Assembly: GCF_014490445.1 (NCBI RefSeq)
Contig: NZ_JACTUZ010000009.1
Location: 1 to 64,000 of the forward strand
Direction: 5' to 3'
Length of the DNA: 64,000 bases
Source: Pseudoroseomonas ludipueritiae
GTDB lineage: Bacteria > Pseudomonadota > Alphaproteobacteria > Acetobacterales > Acetobacteraceae
Below the pieces are notes generated by a model that made no database searches, had not been told where the DNA came from, and worked only from the letters and a program-made list of their open reading frames with translations. A program made the position numbers and the translations under genes. Positions within the stretch are counted from its first letter, which is position 1, and every line of letters starts with the position of its first letter. Positions 26,346-34,723 of the stretch are shown here, in pieces.

Positions 26346-26939
26346 TTGGCCAAACAGATCCACGGGCGGCCCTATGAGGAGACCGCGCAAGGCCCCTTGT
26401 TCCGGCCATGCGCGCCCAACAGCGTCCTCGCCCGCCTTGGTGACAAGTGGACCATCCTCGTCATGTCACACCTGGCCCTGGCGCCAGGCCACCGGCTGCG
26501 GTTCTCGAGCCTGAAGAACGGCATTGAGGGCATCACCCAACGGATGCTCACGCTCACACTCCGGAACCTGGAGCGCGACGGGCTCCTCCTGCGCCACTAC
26601 TTCCCGGAGGTGCCACCGCGGGTCGAGTACCAATTGACAGAGATGGGCGCCAGCATGCTACCCGCGCTGGAAGGTTTCACATCCTGGATCAGGGAGAACT
26701 GGCCGCGCATCGAACAATGCCGCCGTGCCTACGACGAAATCCAGGGACAGGCTCCCTACTCCTATCATCGGCAACCCAGGCCGACGGGCGGTAGAAGCAG
26801 GTACCGAGCCCTTATCAACCCTTGGCCTCCAGCAAGCCCGTTGCCAAGTGCCGGAAGGCTTCAACGGCCCGGGCAAGGACGGCGCGAGGGTTATCGGAGG
26901 CGGCGATCCAGAGCGCGGCGTTCAGCGCTGCCCCGTTGA
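26337..26939 (+). CDS. HxlR-family transcriptional regulator
   Basis: About 200 aa from the ATG at 26,337 (26,289 is an alternative). The HxlR core is CAPNSVLARLGDKWTILVMSHLA, then RFSSLKNGIEGITQRMLTLTLRNLERDGLL and RVEYQLTEMGASMLPALEGF. The family usually has 110-160 residues; here an Arg/Pro-rich tail of about 45 residues runs on past SYHRQPRP and overlaps the 3' end of the convergent TetR gene by 125 bases. A lost stop codon is likely. It probably controls the divergent nmrA gene. Confidence 0.85.
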   Translation: MIRLAKQIHGRPYEETAQGPLFRPCAPNSVLARLGDKWTILVMSHLALAPGHRLRFSSLKNGIEGITQRMLTLTLRNLERDGLLLRHYFPEVPPRVEYQLTEMGASMLPALEGFTSWIRENWPRIEQCRRAYDEIQGQAPYSYHRQPRPTGGRSRYRALINPWPPASPLPSAGRLQRPGQGRREGYRRRRSRARRSALPR

Positions 26940-27387
26940 TCAACCGCGCGGCGGCCTCGGCATCCAGCGGCCGCACCGTTCCCGCGTCGATCAACGCCTG
27001 GACCGTCTCCGTCGTGGTGCGGAGGCAAGCGTTCTGGCCCGGCCATTGCGAGGGATCGCCTAGGACGGCTGGGCCATCCAGCAGCATGATCCGCTGAATT
27101 TCTGGCTCCAGCGCCAGCTCGATATAGGCCACCCCTTCCGCCAGGAAGCCGAGCCACGGAGTCTCAGCCTGGTCCCGCGCGGCCCTTGCCTTTGCCACCA
27201 TTTCCGCGTCGAGCTGGTCGATAACGGCACGGAGCAGGCCCTTCTTGTCGCCGAAGTTGTGGTAGAGCGCCCCCCGTGTCAGCCCGGCCGCAGCGGTCAG
27301 GTCGTCCATCGACGCTGCCGCATAACCCTTCTCCGCAAAGGCCTGCCGCGCCGCCCGGATCAGCTTGGCCCGAGTCTCTTCCATCAT
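26815..27387 (-). CDS. TetR-family transcriptional regulator
   Basis: 190 aa from the ATG at 27,387 (MMEETRAKL), which matches the usual TetR N-terminus; an ATG at 27,435 would add 16 residues but sits inside an operator half-site and lacks a ribosome-binding site. The helix-turn-helix is MDDLTAAAGLTRGALYHNFGDKKGLL. The rest is the ligand-binding helical domain. Divergent from RidA with three tandem palindromes between them. Confidence 0.87.
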   Translation of the reverse strand: MMEETRAKLIRAARQAFAEKGYAAASMDDLTAAAGLTRGALYHNFGDKKGLLRAVIDQLDAEMVAKARAARDQAETPWLGFLAEGVAYIELALEPEIQRIMLLDGPAVLGDPSQWPGQNACLRTTTETVQALIDAGTVRPLDAEAAARLINGAALNAALWIAASDNPRAVLARAVEAFRHLATGLLEAKG

Positions 27388-27432
27388 GCGCGCGCGTTGT
27401 CCCACAGCCACCGGCAGCCCCTCCAGCACCTG

Positions 27433-27499
27433 CATACGAACCGTATGTTAATTGACATACGCCTCGTATGTCGTCATGCATCGCCATACGAGGCGTATA
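27433..27499. promoter_or_regulatory. Three tandem TetR-type operators (CATACG-N3-CGTATG)
   Basis: Site 1 is CATACGAACCGTATG (27,433-27,447, perfect). Site 2 is GACATACGCCTCGTATGTC (27,454-27,472, perfect 8-3-8). Site 3 is CATACGAGGCGTATA (27,485-27,499, one mismatch). Centres are 23 and 29 bases apart. A TTGACA (27,452-27,457) overlaps site 2 and could be the -35 for the ridA-like gene; no clear -10 was found. Likely bound by the adjacent TetR protein to control both directions. Confidence 0.75.
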
Positions 27500-27556
27500 T
27501 GAACGCGCTCTCGCATCCGGGAAAGGGTTCCCAAATGAGGATCACAGGAGGCCCAG

Positions 27557-27955
27557 ATGTCCAAGCGTGACGCCATCTTCCCACCCGGGCGGCGGGCACT
27601 TTACGAGAAGCACCGCTACTCCGCGGCCATCCGATCGGGCGACCTGCTCTTTGTCTCTGGCCAGGTCGGCAGCCGCGAGGACGGCTCGCCCGAGCCGGAC
27701 TTTGCCAAGCAGGTGCAATTGGCCTTTGACCGGCTGAACGCCGTACTCGAGGTGGCTGGTTGCAGCTTCGACGACGTGGTCGACGTGACGACCTTCCACA
27801 CCGATCCAGAGACACAGTTCGAGACCGTAATGGCCGTGCGCGACAAGGCGATCGGCGCACCCCCCTATCCCAACTGGACCGCGGTGGGCGTGACCTGGCT
27901 TGCGGGCTTCGACTTCGAGATCAAAGTCATCGCGCGAGTGCCACAAACCGCCTGA
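27557..27955 (+). CDS. RidA family protein
   Basis: 132 aa. Family motifs: YSAAIRSGDLLFVSGQVGS, QVQLAFDRLNAVLEVAGCSFDDVVDVTTF and YPNWTAVGVTWLAGFDFEIKVIARV. RidA-type enzymes hydrolyse reactive enamine/imine intermediates; the arginine that binds the carboxylate in true RidA is not in its usual place (PNWTAVGV), so this belongs to a divergent subgroup. An AGGAGG sequence precedes the ATG. It lies under the three TetR operators. Confidence 0.88.
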   Translation: MSKRDAIFPPGRRALYEKHRYSAAIRSGDLLFVSGQVGSREDGSPEPDFAKQVQLAFDRLNAVLEVAGCSFDDVVDVTTFHTDPETQFETVMAVRDKAIGAPPYPNWTAVGVTWLAGFDFEIKVIARVPQTA

Positions 27956-28063
27956 CCCGTCGCCGGGTATCGCTTGGTATCCGAGCCCGATGCTCTGTCA
28001 GCCTCTGCTCAGGACCTGTCGGCCATCTGAGGACAGCCGCATGAAGGAACGGGACAACACGCC

Positions 28064-29023
28064 ATGAAGGCAGCAGTTTACGACACGGCGGGCGAGCCGC
28101 GGGTCTTGCACTACAGGGATGTCGCAGATCCGCCCTGCCCACCCGATGGCGTGCTGATCCGGGTTGAAGCCATCTCCATTGAAGGTGGCGACCTCATCAA
28201 CCGAGCGTCCACGCCCCCTCCGACGCCGGGATACATCCTGGGGTACGCAGCGGCAGGCGAAGTGGTCGCTGTCGGTTCGCAGGTTCGCAACCGGCTCACC
28301 GGGCAGAAGGTGACGAGCTTCGACCTGTGCGGCTCCCACGCTGCCATGCGCGCCGCCCGGGCCTCCAGAACCTGGCTCGTGCCGGATGGCTTGGATACGG
28401 CGGCGGCGGCTGCACTGCCTATCTCGTTTGGAACCGCTTACCACTGTCTCTTTACGCGCGGAGGCCTGGGCGAAGGCGAAACGGTGCTCATTCAAGGCGG
28501 TGCCGGAGGTGTCGGCCTTGCCGCTATTCAACTCGCGCATCAGGCCGGAGCGACGGTGATCGCGACCGTCTCAGGACGTGAACGCACGCAACGGCTGGCG
28601 GCTCTTGGCCTTACCCACGCGATCGACCATCGCACGACTGACGTGGTTGAAGAGGTGATGCGCCTGACCGACGGGCGGGGGGTGAACCTCGTGGTGGACC
28701 CAGTGGGATCTACATTGGGAAGCTCGCTGGCATCATTGCAGCCAGAGGGGCGCCTGGTATTTGTCGGGAACGCTGGTAGAGCGGCACTCGATCTCGATCT
28801 TTGGCCCGCACTTCAGGCCAACCAGTCGCTCATGGGGGTCTTCATGGGCACTCAGCTCGAGAAGCCGGAGGTTTATCGGACGGTCTCGCAGATGCTGCAG
28901 AGAGCAGCCAGGGACCAACTCGAGGTTACGATCGACCGCAGGTTCGCATTGGCTGACGCAGCCCTCGCGCATGCCTATGCAGAAGGTAACTCCATTCTGG
29001 GACGTGTCGTTCTGCTGCCCTGA
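28064..29023 (+). CDS. Quinone oxidoreductase-like MDR protein
   Basis: 319 aa, zinc-free medium-chain reductase. N-terminal GroES-like half (VEAISIEGGDLINRAS, GYAAAGEVVAVGSQV), then the NADPH-binding motif VLIQGGAGGVGLAAIQLAHQAGATVIATVS and VNLVVDPVGSTLG. Reduces quinones or alpha,beta-unsaturated carbonyls. Same strand as the RidA-like gene 108 bases upstream, so perhaps in the same TetR-controlled unit. Confidence 0.88.
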   Translation: MKAAVYDTAGEPRVLHYRDVADPPCPPDGVLIRVEAISIEGGDLINRASTPPPTPGYILGYAAAGEVVAVGSQVRNRLTGQKVTSFDLCGSHAAMRAARASRTWLVPDGLDTAAAAALPISFGTAYHCLFTRGGLGEGETVLIQGGAGGVGLAAIQLAHQAGATVIATVSGRERTQRLAALGLTHAIDHRTTDVVEEVMRLTDGRGVNLVVDPVGSTLGSSLASLQPEGRLVFVGNAGRAALDLDLWPALQANQSLMGVFMGTQLEKPEVYRTVSQMLQRAARDQLEVTIDRRFALADAALAHAYAEGNSILGRVVLLP

Positions 29024-29370
29024 AGATGGCTCAACAGAGAAACAGCATCGGTCACTTCAAGCTCACGGAAGCTGAGATTGTTGGTGCTGATGGCGCTGGC
29101 CTGGATGAGAGCTTGCTGAGCAGGTGAAACACCGGGCCTCTGCCGGAAGCGCGGAACGGCAGGTCTCCCAGTTTGTCGGAGCGGCAGGTCCGTATGGAGC
29201 AGACGGGCCGCGGTCTGCCCTATCTTCTCGGCCGCGTTCTCCTGCCCGGGGGTCTCTACCCGTTCCACGCAGAGAACAAACCGCATGTGTTTCGGCGATG
29301 CTCGACCCTAGACAGCGGACGCAGTGACGGAACTGTGAATCCTGTTCAGCCTTCCGTGTATCGGTCGTTC
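29024..29370. other. Gap without recognised gene
   Basis: About 350 bases with only short, Arg/Ser-rich frames on both strands. I see no protein family, hairpin or repeat that I can support. It precedes the decayed nmrA copy. Confidence 0.5.
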
Positions 29371-29600
29371 CTACAGTATCATCTGTGTGCCTGGGGCTGA
29401 AAGATGTGCCGTCTTCCAGCTGCACCCCATGAGCATATATGGAATTCCGTGTGCAAGAACGGGGTGCTCCATGCACAGCGGCTCAAAGACGCTCCCGGTG
29501 TTTGGCGCGATCAGACAACAAGAGACCTCCCCCGTGCTCGAGAAGGAATTTGCTGCCGGGCCATTCGTTCATTTTCCGCGCATCCTAGAAGGATCAATCC
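29371..29600 (+). pseudogene. Decayed duplicate of nmrA promoter and 5' end
   Basis: Positions 29,375-29,442 repeat the upstream region of the intact nmrA gene (GTGTGCCTGGGGCTGAAAG, GTGCCGTCTTCC, ATATATGG). An ATG at 29,471 then gives MHSGSKTLPVFGAIRQQETS, which aligns with MPNHKQPILVFGATGQQGGS of the intact protein, followed by VLEKEF for LLKEGW and FVHF for VRAF. The Rossmann glycines are lost and similarity fades after about 35 codons. A truncated paralogue in decay. Confidence 0.7.
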
Positions 29601-29791
29601 TTTTGAGATGGCGGTGTTGTAGTCCTGCAAGGCAATTCCGCTGATGGCGGACTACCTATACGCCCCACCGTTCATCCGGCCACAGCCTGCTATCTGATGC
29701 GTCTCCGGTCTTAATTAGGCGCACGGTTTGCCTTGGGATCAACTTCGCCACCTATGGGTTCGCCGGGGTGGCCTTTATTGGGGAAGAGAAG

Positions 29792-30931
29792 ATGGTTTCA
29801 CCCTACACGATCCACATCCCTGACGAACGTCTCGCCACCATCCAGGCCAAGGTCGCGGCCTACGATTGGAGCCAGCTTCCGGACACTGGGGGATGGAGGT
29901 CCGGTGTCGGCATCAATGACCTCAAGCGGCTCGTCGCCCACTGGCAAGGCAGCTACGACTGGCGCAGGGTGGAACAACGTCTCAATCAGCTCCCCAATTT
30001 TAAGACCGAAGTTGAGGGCGAACGAATCCATTTCATCCATGTGAAGGGCGAAGGGTCCAAACCGCCCGTCCTTCTACTGCACGGCTGGCCAGGCTCGTTT
30101 CTTGAATTCGAGCGGCTTCTGGAGCCACTGGCGGCTGACGGGCATGATGTTGTCGTGCCCTCGCTGCCGGGGTTCGCCTTCTCCAACCCGATCACGGGCG
30201 TCATCGGCCCGCGCCGGGCGGCTGAACTCATGCACGGGCTGATGGTCCGGCTGTTCGGCCAGACGCGCTATGTCGTTCAGGGCGGCGACTGGGGTGCGCA
30301 TATCGCGAGCTGGATGGCTTATACGCAGCCAGAGGCGCTGCTCGGCTTCCACATCAACATGGTGAGCATCTTCGCTGAGGATGCCACCCCCACCACGCCT
30401 GAGGAAAAGGAGCTGTTCTCCCGCCGCGCGGCGATCCTGGACTGGGAGACCGGCTACAACCACGAGCAGGAGACGCGCCCGCAGACACTGGGCGTGGCCA
30501 TGGCCGACAGCCCGGTCGGCGCGGCGGGGTGGATACTCGAGAAATTTGGCAAGTGGGCGGACCTGCCTACGACGACCGACGGCAGTCCAGATATCTGGAG
30601 CAAGTTCTCGGAAGAGGAACTGCTGACCAACATCATGCTCTATGTCGCGCCGTCGGCCGTCGTCACGGCAACCTGGATCTACCACGGCAAGCGCCTGGAG
30701 GGTTCCAGCCGCTTTCCCGCCGGGACCCGCATTCGGGCGCCAATGGGCGTTGCTGCATTCCCCGACCCCGTCTTCCTGCCGACCCCGCGCTCCTTTACCG
30801 AGAAGACCTACAACGTCGTGCATTGGACCGATATGACCTCGGGTGGCCATTTCGCTGCCTGGGAGCAACCGGATCTGATGCTCACCGACCTGCGGGCGTT
30901 CATTGCCGCTGTATCGGGCGAGCGGTCCTGA
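29792..30931 (+). CDS. Epoxide hydrolase (alpha/beta hydrolase)
   Basis: 379 aa from the ATG at 29,792 (GGGGAAGAGA upstream). It begins with the epoxide hydrolase N-terminal domain (YTIHIPDERLATIQAKVAAYDW, ending at about residue 105), then the alpha/beta fold with oxyanion motif HGWPGS and nucleophile Asp in VVQGGDWGAHIASWM. The catalytic His is in TSGGHFAAWEQPD near the C-terminus. It opens epoxides to diols, typically in xenobiotic or terpene breakdown. The decayed nmrA promoter lies 350 bases upstream. Confidence 0.9.
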   Translation: MVSPYTIHIPDERLATIQAKVAAYDWSQLPDTGGWRSGVGINDLKRLVAHWQGSYDWRRVEQRLNQLPNFKTEVEGERIHFIHVKGEGSKPPVLLLHGWPGSFLEFERLLEPLAADGHDVVVPSLPGFAFSNPITGVIGPRRAAELMHGLMVRLFGQTRYVVQGGDWGAHIASWMAYTQPEALLGFHINMVSIFAEDATPTTPEEKELFSRRAAILDWETGYNHEQETRPQTLGVAMADSPVGAAGWILEKFGKWADLPTTTDGSPDIWSKFSEEELLTNIMLYVAPSAVVTATWIYHGKRLEGSSRFPAGTRIRAPMGVAAFPDPVFLPTPRSFTEKTYNVVHWTDMTSGGHFAAWEQPDLMLTDLRAFIAAVSGERS

Positions 30932-31208
30932 GGTCGGCAATCTTCTTCCGGAGCTCGCTGCACCACGGTGACGACATGGGGAGCGCAGATTGGCGCTGAG
31001 CCCGCATTTCTGCCACCCCGCGACGCCCCGGCGTCACCGAGCGCAGCACGGGAAATGCGGGAGAACCCAGCTCTCAGTGGCAATCAACACCTTGTGCAAC
31101 GCGGGCGACTTGCTGTGCCCGATCGGGTTGCCGATGACGGCGTACAGGTCGGTCATCGGCGAGTTCGCCCGGCATGCCGGGTCGTGTGGGGAACCCGTGG
31201 CCCCACCG

Positions 31209-32189
31209 TCACTGGATCGATATCCCGCGTGACTTGATCAGGTCACGCCACTTCGCGTTCTCGGCAGTTAGGTAGGGCGGCCATTCGGAGGCGGGCCTGA
31301 TCCTTGGCGTCACCGCCAACGACGTCATTCGTTCCGCCACCTCGGGCGCCTGAAGGGCCTTGGCGCAGGCGGCGTTGAGACGCTCCACGATGAGTGCCGG
31401 GGTTCCTGCTGGCGCCAGCATGGCGAGGTCTTCCACCACCTCGTATTCGGGGAAGCCGGATTCGGCGAAGGTGGGCACGTCGGGCGCGAGTGGCGTGCGC
31501 TCGCGGGTGGTCACCGCGATGGCGCGCAGGTCACCGGACTGGAGGAAGCCCATCACGCCGGAACTGACGACGAACTGCATGCCCGCCTCGCCGTTCATGA
31601 CAGCCTGTGTCGCGGGAGCGCCGCCGCGATAGCCGACTTCCGTGACCTGCAGACCGGCCTGCTGGAGGAACAGCTCGGTGGCGAGGTGCGTCGAGGAGCC
31701 CGAACCCGAGTTGGCGTAGGTCTCCCGGCCAGGGCTCTTCTTCGCCAGCGCAACGTAGTCGGCCACCGTGCGGATGGGAGACGACTTGGAAACCACCATG
31801 AACATCGGCATCTGGGCCAGCAGCCCCATGCCCGCGAAGGCGGTCGCGTTGTCGTAGGGAAGCTGGAGAAGGTGCGGCGCCATGGCGTAGGTGCTGATGG
31901 TGGCGACCATGACCGTGTAACCATCCGGCCGGGAGCGCGCCACGGACGCGAAGCCGATCGTGCCGTTGGCGCCGAAGCGATTGTCGATCGGGAACGGCTT
32001 CCCAAGGTCGGTCGACAGCCGCGCCGCGAGCAGGCGCGCAAAGGTGTCCGTGGATCCGCCTGGCCCCCAGGGCACCACCACCGTGACCGGGCGGATCGGC
32101 CACGCCTCCTCGGCGGCTGCACCGCGAGACGTTGTCAGGGCGGCTGCCATCCCCAGCGTGGCGATGCCGAAACTGCGACGTCCAATCAT
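31209..32189 (-). CDS. TctC/Bug-family tripartite tricarboxylate transporter receptor
   Basis: 326 aa from the minus-strand ATG at 32,189 (GGGAGCG upstream; the frame opens at 32,240). Signal peptide with an RR pair (MIGRRSFGIATLGMAAALTTSRGAAA). Core motifs: PIRPVTVVVPWGPGGSTDTFARLLA, IDNRFGANGTIGFASVARSRPDGYTVM and GEAGMQFVVSSG. A periplasmic carboxylate-binding receptor; no TctA/TctB membrane genes are nearby. Similar to the receptor at 36,933, with which it shares MAPHLxQLPYDN. Confidence 0.9.
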   Translation of the reverse strand: MIGRRSFGIATLGMAAALTTSRGAAAEEAWPIRPVTVVVPWGPGGSTDTFARLLAARLSTDLGKPFPIDNRFGANGTIGFASVARSRPDGYTVMVATISTYAMAPHLLQLPYDNATAFAGMGLLAQMPMFMVVSKSSPIRTVADYVALAKKSPGRETYANSGSGSSTHLATELFLQQAGLQVTEVGYRGGAPATQAVMNGEAGMQFVVSSGVMGFLQSGDLRAIAVTTRERTPLAPDVPTFAESGFPEYEVVEDLAMLAPAGTPALIVERLNAACAKALQAPEVAERMTSLAVTPRIRPASEWPPYLTAENAKWRDLIKSRGISIQ

Positions 32190-32681
32190 GCCGTTACGCT
32201 CCCGTAGTTCGTTGTTTTTGTTCAGACAGACAGCCAGCATCCAGGTGCTACCGGCGCCGGAGGTCCAGGGCGCCGGGCGCGATCCGCCCGCACCGCGATG
32301 GCTGGCATCGCGGCACGCAGGCCGCCGATGGGTTCGACAGGGTCGTCTGAGGGCAGCGGCCGCGAAGTCGCCGGTGCCTAGTTCCTGGTTCGCTACTCAG
32401 ACGGGATGGTTGGAACCGTCACGTTGACCGGCGCCGGAACGCGAGCGCCCCAGGAGCTGCCGATCGGCCTGGATCCCGCTTCGCCTCACGAAGATGCCCG
32501 ATGTTCGTTCCTCCCAGTCGTTCGACCGTCCGGCGGAGGATGGCAGAGGGGTTCCGGATTGCGTATTCGTTGGAAATTATGAAGTTCATTGCGGTCCGCA
32601 ATGATGGATGGCCAGCGGCGCGCGGCCACATCTCCTGCCAAGCGTCAGCTTTGCGGCCAGCTTGACCCACCAGCCAGCGTC
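32190..32681. other. Long intergenic region between LysR and TctC genes
   Basis: Almost 500 bases. A 56-codon minus-strand frame from 32,589 (MNFIISNEYAIRNPSAILRR) has no family likeness. The notable element is the palindrome at 32,586-32,604. Its function as a leader or a lost gene is unclear. Confidence 0.4.
32586..32604. promoter_or_regulatory. Palindrome with LysR-type T-N11-A symmetry
   Basis: Perfect 8-3-8 inverted repeat TCATTGCG-GTC-CGCAATGA, containing ATTGC-N5-GCAAT, the LysR box pattern. It lies 78 bases beyond the LysR stop codon and about 400 bases upstream of the TctC start, so it could control transcription toward the receptor gene. Confidence 0.45.
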
Positions 32682-33644
32682 TCAGTCGGAGTGGACAACC
32701 TGACTGGGCGGAAAGGGCGAGTGCTCGTCAGAGCGCCTTCTGAACAGCGCCGCGCACTGGCCACGCAGCCATTGGTTGGCCGGTTCGTGGTGGAAGCGCG
32801 CGTGCCAGTGCAGCTTCACCGAAAAGCCCTCCACGGGCAGTGGGCACGGGAGCAGGCGCAGCCCATTGAGTCCGGCCAGCGTCGTGCCGATGTGGCGCGG
32901 CAGGGTCACGATCAGGTCCGTGGTGGCGATGATGGCGCCGAGGCCCAGGAAGCCGGGGATTTCCAGCACCATCCGACGCGCGATGCGGTGCCGCTGCAAG
33001 GCGTCCTGCTGCAGCCGGTGGCCGGTGCCCGAAATGACGCCGACATGCCCTTCCCGCGCATAGTCCTCCAGGCTCAGTGCCTCGCTGACGCGCGGGTGCT
33101 GCGCGTTGACGAGACACACCCAATCCTGGTCGTACAGGGCCTGCTGGTAGAATCCCGCCTCCAGTTCGGGCACCAGTCCCAGGGCGATGTCCGCCTCGCC
33201 GGACAGCAGCCGGTCGCCGGTCTCCGGCCCGATCCTCGCGACCTCCAGCCGCGCCTGCGGCGCGCTGGTCCGCAACCTGGCCAGGATGGCCGGAAGCAGC
33301 GTGATGTGGCTCGCGTCCGTCATGCAGATCCGGAAGCACCGCGTCGTGACCAGGGGGTCGAAGGCCTGCGGCGGCGCGGCAATCTCCCGCAACCCGTCCA
33401 GCACCTGCCGGACCGGCGCCACCAGCGCCTCGGCACGCGGGGTCGCGCGCATGCCCTGCGCGGTGCGGATGAACAGGGGGTCGCCCAAAGCGTCGCGCAA
33501 CTGGCGGAGCCAGATACTGACGGTCGGCTGGCTTTGCCCGAGCTGCTCCGCGGCGCGGGTGACGCTGCCGCCGTCGTGCAGCAGGAGGAACAGCTGCAGC
33601 CATTTGGGGTCGAGCTGCGGGACCAGAACCTCGCCGTTACGCAC
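32682..33644 (-). CDS. LysR-family transcriptional regulator
   Basis: 320 aa. DNA-binding domain at residues 10-70 (LDPKWLQLFLLLHDGGSVTRAAEQLGQSQPTVSIWLRQLRDALGDPLF), of the NodD/PcaQ-like subgroup, followed by the co-inducer domain. It is divergent from the seven-gene catabolic block at 33.8-40.9 kb with a LysR-type box in the gap, and has the same orientation as the TctC gene downstream. It probably controls one or both. Confidence 0.9.
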   Translation of the reverse strand: MRNGEVLVPQLDPKWLQLFLLLHDGGSVTRAAEQLGQSQPTVSIWLRQLRDALGDPLFIRTAQGMRATPRAEALVAPVRQVLDGLREIAAPPQAFDPLVTTRCFRICMTDASHITLLPAILARLRTSAPQARLEVARIGPETGDRLLSGEADIALGLVPELEAGFYQQALYDQDWVCLVNAQHPRVSEALSLEDYAREGHVGVISGTGHRLQQDALQRHRIARRMVLEIPGFLGLGAIIATTDLIVTLPRHIGTTLAGLNGLRLLPCPLPVEGFSVKLHWHARFHHEPANQWLRGQCAALFRRRSDEHSPFPPSQVVHSD

Positions 33645-33660
33645 AAGCTTGCCTCCCCAT

Positions 33661-33677
33661 TATTGCGTTCTTCAATA
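33661..33677. promoter_or_regulatory. LysR-type box TATTG-N7-CAATA
   Basis: TATTGCGTTCTTCAATA is a perfect inverted repeat with T-N11-A spacing, 16 bases from the LysR start and 98 bases from the TTG of the catabolic operon. A direct repeat of GTCCATTG follows at 33,680-33,687 and 33,689-33,696. Confidence 0.6.
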
Positions 33678-33775
33678 GAGTCCATTGGGTCCATTGCATA
33701 CACAAGATAGGCGGACGCTGGCACTTTCCCCTCGGTACCGGCCGCCACAGGCCGGGCCGTGGAGGAGAGCACGAC

Positions 33776-34723
33776 TTGAAGGTCTGTGTACTGGGCGCGG
33801 GCGCGCTGGGTAGCACCATCGGCGGCCTGCTCGCCGAAGCCGGATCCGAGGTCTGGCTGGTGGCCCGTGCCGCCCATGCCGAAGCGGTCAGCCGCCAGGG
33901 CCTGATCCTGGTCGACGGCCAGCGGGAGCGCGCGGTTCGGCTGCGCGCCTGCACGGATCCCGCCCAGGTCGGGCCGGTGGACCTCGTGATCGTGCTGGTG
34001 AAGTCCTATGACACCGGCGCCGCCATGGCGACCGCCCGCCCGCTGCTCGGGCCGGACACGGTGGTCCTGTCCCTGCAGAACGGGCTGGGGCACGAGGAGA
34101 TCCTCGCCAAGGCCGCGGGCCGCAGCCGCCTCCTCGCGGGCAAGACCTACGTTGGCGGGGTGCTACTGGAGCCGGGCCGCGTCCGCGTCGGCGTGACCGG
34201 CAAGGAAACGGTGCTCGGCGAGCTGGACGGCGCCGACACGCCCCGCCTCCGTCGCATCGCCGCCCTGTTCGAGGCGGCCGGGCTGCGCGCCGTGGTCAGC
34301 CACGACATCCTTGGCGTGATCTGGGACAAGCTTCTCGTCAACGTGGCGACCGGCGCGCTCAGCGGCGTCACCCGCCTGCCCTATGGCGCCCTCTACGCCG
34401 TGCCCGAGGTCGAAGTCTGCGCCGTGGCCGCCGTGGCGGAGGCGATGGCCGTGGCGGCGGCCCACGGCATCGCCTTGGCCACCAGGGAGCCGCGCGATGC
34501 CTGGATGAAGGCGGCGGAAGGGCTGCCGCCCGAGTTCCGCGCCTCCATGCTGCAGAGCCTCGAACGGGGCGCCCCCACCGAGATCGATTACATCAACGGC
34601 GCGGTGGTGCGCTGGGGCGCCCAGCGCGGCGTGCCCACGCCGGTCAACCAGGCGCTGGTCGCCTGCATCAAGGGCATCGAGGCCGGGATGGGCACCAACC
34701 CGATCCGGAGCGTCGCGGCATGA
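33776..34723 (+). CDS. 2-dehydropantoate 2-reductase-family protein (PanE/ApbA-like)
   Basis: 315 aa from TTG at 33,776, with GGAGGAGA eight bases upstream; no ATG/GTG fits. Rossmann motif KVCVLGAGALGSTIGGLLAEAGSEVWLVAR at the N-terminus; KTYVGG and WDKLLVNVATGALSGVTRLPYG in the C-terminal helical domain include the catalytic Lys. ApbA_C ends with EIDYINGAVVRWG. It reduces a 2-keto acid with NADPH; in a catabolic operon the substrate may not be ketopantoate. Stop overlaps the next start. Confidence 0.88.
   Translation: MKVCVLGAGALGSTIGGLLAEAGSEVWLVARAAHAEAVSRQGLILVDGQRERAVRLRACTDPAQVGPVDLVIVLVKSYDTGAAMATARPLLGPDTVVLSLQNGLGHEEILAKAAGRSRLLAGKTYVGGVLLEPGRVRVGVTGKETVLGELDGADTPRLRRIAALFEAAGLRAVVSHDILGVIWDKLLVNVATGALSGVTRLPYGALYAVPEVEVCAVAAVAEAMAVAAAHGIALATREPRDAWMKAAEGLPPEFRASMLQSLERGAPTEIDYINGAVVRWGAQRGVPTPVNQALVACIKGIEAGMGTNPIRSVAA

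Noticed and set aside
31227-31248. 7-bp inverted repeat GCGTGAC/GTCACGC
   Set aside because: Lies within the last codons of the TctC gene and has no terminator-like tail; probably chance.
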